This document shows, one piece after another, positions 57,385-64,000 of a stretch of DNA of 64,000 bases (positions within the stretch are counted from its first letter, which is position 1; every line of letters starts with the position of its first letter). Below the pieces are notes generated by a model. That model worked only from the letters and a program-made list of their open reading frames with translations, ran no database searches and was not told where the DNA came from. The position numbers and the translations under genes were made by a program. The stretch is taken from NCBI GenBank assembly GCA_029962745.1, contig CM057165.1, forward strand, positions 1,519,256 through 1,583,255, in the 5' to 3' direction. This DNA is from Echinometra lucunter (lineage: Eukaryota; Echinodermata; Echinoidea; Camarodonta; Echinometridae).

Positions 57385-57640
57385 TTTTAGTCGGTTTGAC
57401 AATTTACAAACCTAGGAAAGTTCTTTCCGTTGAAGTTTTTTTTTCATTGATTTAGGTTCCTATGTAGTTTATGAACATTTCCAGCTTGGTTGCCCAAACA
57501 GCAACCCTGAGCAATTTGCATAATTTGCATAAATCTGTATGGATACAGGATATGCCACCCAATACACCTTACACAGAATATGTAAATTGAACTACGTACT
57601 AATTGTGTATGTGCGGTGATACAAAATTGTGAATTCAACC
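57385..57640 (+). repeat. Left arm of a 260-bp inverted repeat
   Basis: Reverse-complement match to 59757-59998: TAGTCGGTTTGACA, AGTTCTTTCCGTTGAAGT, TTGGTTGCCCAAACAGCAAC and TGTGTATGTGCGGTGATAC appear in matching order. Confidence 0.9.
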
Positions 57641-58987
57641 TTTGATGAAACGAAACGGGGTACACTAAGGTGTGATACTTCCATGGAATAGAGGTTTCGT
57701 AGGGATGTAGAATTCCATTTCATTATTTGATAAATGAAATCAGAATCAAAACATGCTTAATTTTCCTTTTACAAATACGTTGATTCATATATTGTATCGA
57801 ATTATGATATATGTTGGGAACCATGACGTTTTTAAGACTTTTTATTGTCTTCTTGTTGGTTCCCTCCACAATGATATACATTTTCTTCCTTCTTGTCCTG
57901 TTTTGTTATCCTATTATTGTTCTTCATACTTTAGTTTGTATTTTTTATGTTTGTTTTTATATTTTTGTGGAAAATAAATGAACTGAATTGAACTGAATTG
58001 AATTGAATGGAGTTTTAACATATTTTTGCAATTACAGGTCAGGGTTTAGTACTGAAAATAAAGGAAATGTCAACTTCGTTATCTAAATGATTGAAAAGTT
58101 GGTCTGATAAATTCATTAAGAATGGTACTAACAGCAGTATATATTCTTCGTTTAGGCCCATCTTTAAAAAAAAATGTTTATTGCAGCCACATTCTAGCGG
58201 AATTAAAGGCATTGGCTAACTTTTAGAGTAACTGATTTAACAAAATTCTCAAACTGAGATGAAACATGTGTATGATCACTTGTATTTGTACTCAAAAACC
58301 CTGAAACCAACCATAATTTGGAATGAAAAAGTGTAAGTTAGACGCAAACAGCGATTTTATTATCTTTCGTCTCACGAGACAATCACTAAGAGGACCACAC
58401 TGCTTGAATATGAAAATGCCGTTATGTGCCTCCCGCCTCGTGATACGCCCTGACACAGTACGGTAAGGTGAGTCATACGCGCATGCGCACTCCTTATGTC
58501 TATTCTGTGCAACTTCGTATATTTTTCAAACATTGGTTCACATTTTCTATATTTAAAATTACTTCCTGTGTATACTATACTTTGAAACTTTCAGACTGGT
58601 ATTTTTACACTATAACCCTTATGTGTATCCCATTTTCAAGTAACAAAACAAGATTTTCTACAAATAATAACAATGTTAACCAATCTCTTTAACTAGCGTT
58701 CACGCACAGAATCACATATCACTGTTCGAGAATATTTGGGCTGTAGTATTTTTAGCAATGTACAAAGTCTTATTATGTACATCATCATGCACCCTATGTC
58801 TGCAACAATCGTATCATATATTTTTTTTAAACTTCTTTTTTAAATGTATACAATTGAATTGGAAACATACTTGTGGTGCTACAGGGTGTTCAAATAACGT
58901 TGCTTCAATCCATACGGCTAACATTACACGAAGAGGTACCTCCAAAGGAGCTAAAACAATACAAGAAGGCTGCCAACCTGCTTGCAC
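57641..58987. other. Spacer of the inverted repeat, unannotated part
   Basis: A short (GAACT/GAATT)n at 57980-58008. No gene or transposon ends recognised before the foldback element. Confidence 0.5.
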
Positions 58988-59744
58988 ATCTACTTGACGA
59001 GATGGCGAGATATTTTATCTTACCATGTCGCCTTTAAATAGCCTTATTACGTTGACATGGCGAGATATTTTATCTTGCCATGTCGACTAAATAGCCTTAT
59101 TATTTCGACATGGCGAGATAAGGTATCTTACCAAGTCGACTTATAAAAAGTTGTATGTCGACATGGCGAGGTAAGTTATCTTGCCGGGTCGCCTTATGAA
59201 AAGTTACATGTCGACATGGCGAGAATCTATACGTTATCTTGCCAAGTCGACTTACAAAAAGTTGTATGTCGTCATGGCGAGATACGTTATCTTGCCATGT
59301 CGACTTTAAAACAAGTTACATTTCGACATGGCGAGATATGTCATCTCGCCATGTCGACTTGTAAAAAGTTTTATGTCGTCATGGCGACATAAAGTATCTT
59401 GCCAAGTTGACTTCCTCAAAAGTAAATGGCGAGATTTAATTCACGTCCACAGTGTACGCGCACATGGAATATAACTGTGGAATACATACAGGCTTGCGCC
59501 AGCTAGCTCCTTACCATATCTAGCTACGTTATACATGTATATCCAGGACGCGGTGTGGCAGGCTATAGGACGTCAACGTTTTCTACTATAAGTCGACTTG
59601 GCAAGATAACGTATCTCGTCATGTCGACATGTAACCTTTTAAAAGTCGACTTGGCAAGATAACGTATCTCGCCATGTCGACATGTAACTTTTTAAAAGTC
59701 GGCTCGGCAAGATAAAATATGTCGCCATCTCGTCAAGTAGATGG
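58988..59744. mobile_element. Foldback element of palindromic ~53-bp units (8 + 3)
   Basis: Terminal inverted repeat CATCTACTTGACGAGATGG / CATCTCGTCAAGTAGATG. The left arm holds eight units (starting about 58988, 59053, 59108, 59158, 59211, 59269, 59323, 59377), each of the form CGACATGGCGAGATAA...TTATCTTGCCAAGTCGAC plus an AAAAAGTT spacer. A unique centre lies at 59435-59585, then three units in inverted orientation (59590, 59644, 59697). No open frame. Confidence 0.92.
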
Positions 59745-59756
59745 CAATCGATAAGC

Positions 59757-59998
59757 TGGGAAGTTCCGTATCACCGCACATACACAATTGGCACGTAGTT
59801 CACTTTGAACGTTCTGTGTAACCTATACGCATGCAGATTTATGCAAATTATGCACATTTCTTAAGGTTGCTGTTTGGGCAACCAAGCTGAAAATGTTCAT
59901 AAACTAGAAAGGAACTTAAATCAATGAAAAGAAACTTCAACGGAAAGAACTTTTCTAGGTTACACTGTTGGCTAAATAAAACTGTCAAACCGACTATT
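59757..59998 (-). repeat. Right arm of the 260-bp inverted repeat
   Basis: Mirrors 57385-57640; it begins 13 bp after the foldback element ends. A short insertion/deletion separates the arms near 59945-59965. Confidence 0.9.
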
Positions 59999-61102
59999 TC
60001 TCACAAACTCTTCTTCTTTCAGGCGCTTTTAATTGCTTGTTTAACACAAGCATGATGTATTATACATCTTGGCATGAAAATTTCATAGGATTATCTACAA
60101 CTCTCGGATCGCTCATTCTTTCTTTGCTCATGTTTTTTATCCTTTTTTTTTAAATTTTGTTTGTGACAAACAAATGTAAAATTCGCGACGTTTGCCTCTT
60201 ACTGCTGAAGATATGTCTTTTCCTGTTTTGTAAGTCGGTGTTGATGTTTCTGTTGTTGCTGCTACTGTTTGTTGTTGTAGCTGTTGTTGTTTTGTTTTTG
60301 CTTCGAGTGTGTTTTCTTGCGTCTGTTTGTTTGCTGTTTTGGGCACCCTGTAAAATGAAAACAAATAGCGGTTCAAATGAAATGACATAAAGAGGTAGTA
60401 GGATGCCTAATGAAAGGGAACCAACCAAGCAATATACATCCGGCCGTTACGAAAATCGTGTTATTAAATTTAAAATAAAAAGGCATGATGATATATACGT
60501 TCGTAAAATTGTCCAAACCCCATGATATAGCGAGGTTAGGACAAGGTATCATTATAGAAGAGAAATGCAAGTTTGCATTTTAAAAAAATAGAATATAATA
60601 CTATAGTAATCTATAGGGTTAATCATTACAGTGTTCTTAATACCTATAGAATATTATGAAAACCTTAAATTCTCTCAAACCAGTTTTAGAATCAACTAAC
60701 GGATTTTCTTCTTACGAGAATCGTTTGATACATGTAAAACAAATTTGGTGAGGTATGAGGAATAATGATTTTTTTTTTTTTTTTTCAGTTCGAGCTGCCC
60801 ATTGAAAATTGGAAGTTACTTCTCTATTTTCGAGACATGTGAGCTAGGCCTGTTTGCCCTGCATGAGTTTTTCTACTATAGCTCTCTTTATGTTGCGAAT
60901 TTTTACGTCGGCTATACATTCTTTTTATTTTCTTAGAGGGCCATGCTTATTTTTGTTTAACAGTTTAACATGTAAATAAATTTTGTCCTCTTATAGATAT
61001 TTTGGTATGTATCGTATTATAGTTATATATATATTGTGATCAGGTAACATATACAACAGTCTGTCGGTTAAGCGAATTTGGAGTCGCCGGAACCACTGGC
61101 CC

Positions 61103-61127
61103 GTCTCCGTGGTCTAGTGGTTAAGGC
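61103..61127 (+). ncRNA. tRNA 5'-half-like fragment (A box only)
   Basis: GTCTCCGTGGTCTAGTGGTT matches a tRNA acceptor strand plus D-arm/A box, but no anticodon arm or B box follows. Probably the head of a tRNA-derived SINE. Confidence 0.5.
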
Positions 61128-61427
61128 CAGTCAGTCCGCAGGTCCACGAAAGTGGCTTCTTTCACGTAACTGGTATGCATGAACGGAACAGGCTCTGCAT
61201 ATTTAATGAGTTAGAACCTGTCAGAACACCACTTTCATTATGGCCCTTTGCTGCTTTAATACTTTATCAAATTCGGTGTTTTTTGTATCTATGTAAAGAT
61301 GAATAATCAGTCTCTCATGTCATGTGTTTGAATTAAATGAAAAATTTGGAAGAAGAGGTGAAATAAAACGATACAAAAATTCTTTTTTCCCCTGCCAAAA
61401 GTTGTAATTTTGTAAGGCTTTTTATAC

Positions 61428-61888
61428 TTGAGCCCAAATAATTTTTACATGACTACAAAGCTGAATATCTATGCTTTATGAAAATACCAATTTTAACACA
61501 TGATGCAATTTAATCGGGTCAAGAGCACACTTTACACAGACCAAGTGCAATTATCAGCCCAAAACCATAAATACTGCTCTGTGATTGGTCCATTCAGACC
61601 ACACTCTCATCCTGGAATCCTAACGGTCACCTGCTGAGTCACTGAAGGTCACACTCTGCATGTGGCAATCTGTTCAAAACAACCGCGCTGGCATGATTCT
61701 GACCTTATTCAGCCAATCAGAACACTGGATTTCATACTGATTAAAAAATCAAGAAATCTCGTCCTGAACTTCGTTGTGAAAAGTGTGCTCTTGACCGGAT
61801 TAAAAGGTGCCCCACATTAAGAATGGTATTTTGAGAAAATACAGACTTTCAGCTTTATTTTCATGTAAATATTATTTGGGCTCAAAAT
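61428..61888. mobile_element. MITE-like element with long terminal inverted repeats
   Basis: Ends TTGAGCCCAAATAAT and ATTATTTGGGCTCAA are exact inverts. The arms continue imperfectly through TCATGTAAA-, AGCTGAA- and GTCAAGAGCACAC-type stretches for about 100 bp each. The centre carries three GTCAC/CAATCAGA-type phrases; no open frame. Confidence 0.8.
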
Positions 61889-62187
61889 AAAAAGTTCTGC
61901 ACAATCTGCAAGAGAAGTGAGAGGAAGAGAATTGTGTTTTGAAGCATCTTTTTTTCACCCTAATTTACACATATTTCCCCAGATATGTTATCAAAATGAA
62001 TGCAAAAATGTTAAAGTGTAATATTTACTCTTTTCAATGGTGTATCAGCCAATGATTTCACTTGATGATAAAGTAGCTAAATTCTTCCAGAAAGAAAGTC
62101 TCATAATTCATGAGATTTGATAGGATGGAAGATTTGGCCACGAGAGCATTTACATGAATCCTGCTTATTTGCTCATTAGCATACAAA

Positions 62188-62255
62188 ACCTGCCGACTGG
62201 CTGAGGCATTGGCGTTCATAGCCAAAGGCCCGGGTTCGATTCCCGTTGCTTTTGT
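62188..62255 (+). ncRNA. tRNA-like sequence (A and B boxes), likely SINE or pseudogene
   Basis: TGGCTGAGGCATTGG (A box) and GGGTTCGATTCCC (T-arm/B box, 4-bp stem) are spaced as in a tRNA, but the acceptor arm does not pair and the anticodon stem is poor. Not a functional tRNA. Confidence 0.5.
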
Positions 62256-62807
62256 TTGCAGTACAGATTAAAAGACATGTGAAACACATGGCTAGATCTT
62301 AGATTTATCACTGGGTTCTTAATAAGTCAGTTATAGTTGTATCATAGTCCATCTCCACATGCATCCAGGCACACGTGACGCTGTGGTTACGAAACAATTA
62401 TTATTGACCGCTGGTATTAGGTGAACATTTTGTGAGATTAAATTCCCACCAAATCTACAAAAAGTTAGACGTCGGGGCGTTGAAAATGACACAGTCATCA
62501 AATAGTGAGATAATGAGTATTTGCGTTGATTCGTCGCTAAACGGAAGACTTAGTCGTCAGAACTCTTATAACTAATGCTTAACGTAAAGTCAAATTAAAA
62601 GCACCTAGCATGCCTAACATTGCTCGTTGACATGAACTGATCTTTTTAAAAGCAGATTTTCATACATCTCGTTGTAAACACAATAAGAAGGAATGGACGA
62701 GACGCTGAGAATTACAATTCTATTCAACTTTCATCAACGACAGCGCAAAGTATTGACGTGAAGGCTTGTGCCATTTTTGCAAGATATTAACTCGACTACA
62801 TTTGTAA

Positions 62808-64000
62808 ATGAAGCTGCGCAATGTCACAATGTTTTTGCAAACCAATGTTGAAGACAGGATGCAACAGGCCGAAGAGTCTGTTTTTCAAGGAGGCCGAAAT
62901 TGTGGTTTTGAATGTGATGATGATTATAAAACTTGTGGGGAGGATGACGACGTGGAGGATATCACCCTACAGGGCCAAGGTTCTGTCAGATCGGTTGATA
63001 TTTCTGATGGCTGTGATCAGTTGGAGACTGAAACAAGTAAGGGTAGACAGGTCAAGTCCAGCCGATTCCAGATTCATCAGGTAGGCATCTGGTACAGTCT
63101 TCTATCGGCTGTCATCATGGCACTAAGCGGTATGGCCGTTGCTTATCTCTCAGGATCGATAGGTCCCAACCAGCTAGTCGTTTCCAGAATGACAATTCAG
63201 CTTCTCTGCTGTCTACCGATCAATGCTTACCGGAGAGTTCCTTTCAACCACAGCTACAACGCATACCTTCTGCTTCTCCTACGCTCCCTTCTCGGTACTA
63301 TCAACACGTGCCTTGGATACATCACTTATCAACTCATGCCGATCTCCAGTGCGAAATCGATACAATATAGTACTCCTGTATTTGCGGGACTGTTCGGGTG
63401 GATACTGTTAAGAGAATCTTGCTCGTTCGTTGACACTCTCTTTTCCTTCCTGACGCTCGGTGGAGTTTTCCTCATCGCACAACCACCGTTCCTGTTTGGA
63501 GCTGCCGAATCTGGCGAAACATCTTCTTATTCTACAGTTCTTGGTTCCATGTTAAGTCTTCTGAGTGCTTTCCTTTCCGCATCTGCCTTGATCATCATGC
63601 GAAAGCTTGGTTCTTACAACATGCCCTCACTGACTATGCTGACCTTCTTTTCTATTTTCGGAGCGTGTTTCTCGGCATTTCTCACATCCATCCTCCAGCA
63701 ATGGACGCTTCCCGGATGTGAACTGCATCGCATCCTTCTCGTAGGCAACGGCATGGGTCATTTCATGTCTCAGGTCCTAATCTACCTAGCTCTCAAAACT
63801 GAACGAGCTTCAACTGTTTCCCTCGTTCATTCCAGTGATATCCTATTCTCATTCCTACTCGAGTACCTAATCTTTGGGGTCATCCCAAACTACTTAACGG
63901 CAATTGGGGCAGGTATTATTGTTTTAAGTTTTGTTGGGATTACCACGAAAAAGTGGCGGGAAAGTCGGAGTAATGAAGATGAAAAACTTGGCGAAAGTGA
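62808..64000 (+). CDS. slc35g1-like: SLC35G1-like transporter (group III, third gene), 3' end outside window
   Basis: Open from ATG 62808, directly preceded by in-frame TAA (62805-62807), to the window edge: 397 complete codons plus two bases, with no stop. In-frame ATGs at 62829 and 62859 are alternative starts. The protein begins MKLRNVTMFLQTNVEDRMQQ, followed by an acidic stretch (ECDDDYKTCGEDDDVED). First EamA repeat: VAYLSGSIGPNQLVVSRM, MPISSAKSIQYSTPVFAG, GWILLRESCSFVDT and IAQPPFLFG. Second: LKTERASTVSLVHSSDILFSF and LEYLIFGVIPN. It then reaches the tail TKKWRESRSNEDEKLGES. Compared with its neighbours almost the whole protein is here; only a few C-terminal residues are missing. The leader at 62700-62807 shows no acceptor that would force another start. 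Confidence 0.88.
   Translation, partial: MKLRNVTMFLQTNVEDRMQQAEESVFQGGRNCGFECDDDYKTCGEDDDVEDITLQGQGSVRSVDISDGCDQLETETSKGRQVKSSRFQIHQVGIWYSLLSAVIMALSGMAVAYLSGSIGPNQLVVSRMTIQLLCCLPINAYRRVPFNHSYNAYLLLLLRSLLGTINTCLGYITYQLMPISSAKSIQYSTPVFAGLFGWILLRESCSFVDTLFSFLTLGGVFLIAQPPFLFGAAESGETSSYSTVLGSMLSLLSAFLSASALIIMRKLGSYNMPSLTMLTFFSIFGACFSAFLTSILQQWTLPGCELHRILLVGNGMGHFMSQVLIYLALKTERASTVSLVHSSDILFSFLLEYLIFGVIPNYLTAIGAGIIVLSFVGITTKKWRESRSNEDEKLGES

Larger units (their letters stand above)
59999..62807. other. Intergenic between the foldback cluster and the last transporter
   Basis: Apart from the two tRNA-like fragments and the MITE at 61428-61888, nothing is recognised. A T run lies at 60770-60785 and a CTGTTGTTG-rich tract at 60240-60300. 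Confidence 0.5.

Noticed and set aside
62188..62255. Functional tRNA gene
   Set aside because: Acceptor and anticodon stems do not pair; only A and B boxes are preserved.

Overview
The window is eukaryotic DNA with spliced genes, AT-rich intergenic sequence, many microsatellites and dense non-autonomous transposons. Gene content (a small flavin amine oxidase and an array of SLC35G-type transporters), the foldback transposons and the repeat style suggest a marine deuterostome invertebrate, most likely an echinoderm such as a sea urchin. This is inference; no species marker was identified.

Layout. 1-4611: the 3' half of a flavin amine oxidase gene on the + strand, five exons, with the 5' part outside the window. 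4612-15880: no confident gene; dispersed G/C-run repeats, a decayed LINE reverse transcriptase (minus strand, about 7885-8827), several inverted-repeat elements, and four TTAA-flanked piggyBac-like MITEs (one of them in the last intron of the oxidase). 15981-26880: a roughly 5 kb segment present twice on the two sides of a 500-base N gap. The first copy ends in a frame-broken transporter at the gap; the second carries the intact gene (25681-26880). The pattern looks like an assembly duplication rather than biology. 26881-64000: five more transporter genes on the + strand (36342, 43511, 49466, 54283, and 62808 running off the window end), separated by satellites, foldback elements and long inverted repeats.

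The six transporter frames are single-exon, two-EamA-domain, ten-TM drug/metabolite-transporter proteins of the SLC35G1 type. They fall into three sequence groups: 25681 and 36342; 43511 alone; and 49466, 54283 and 62808. All lie head to tail, which points to local amplification. The first group retains homologous flanks of more than 2.5 kb. Vertebrate SLC35G1 (TMEM20/POST) has been linked to STIM1-dependent calcium handling and to citrate transport; the substrates here cannot be read from sequence.

The most unusual structures are: (i) a 1.65-kb inverted repeat flanking the divergent transporter at 43511, with inner boundaries coinciding with the ends of a foldback element; (ii) a foldback element (58988-59744) built from about 53-bp units that are themselves palindromic, eight on one arm and three on the other; (iii) two perfect hairpins with 2-nt loops, one of which can be read as a template-switch event because its partner arm keeps what looks like the unswitched sequence; (iv) an amine oxidase whose flavin-linking cysteine and aromatic-cage tyrosines appear replaced. 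I found no clear candidate for a wholly new biological system.
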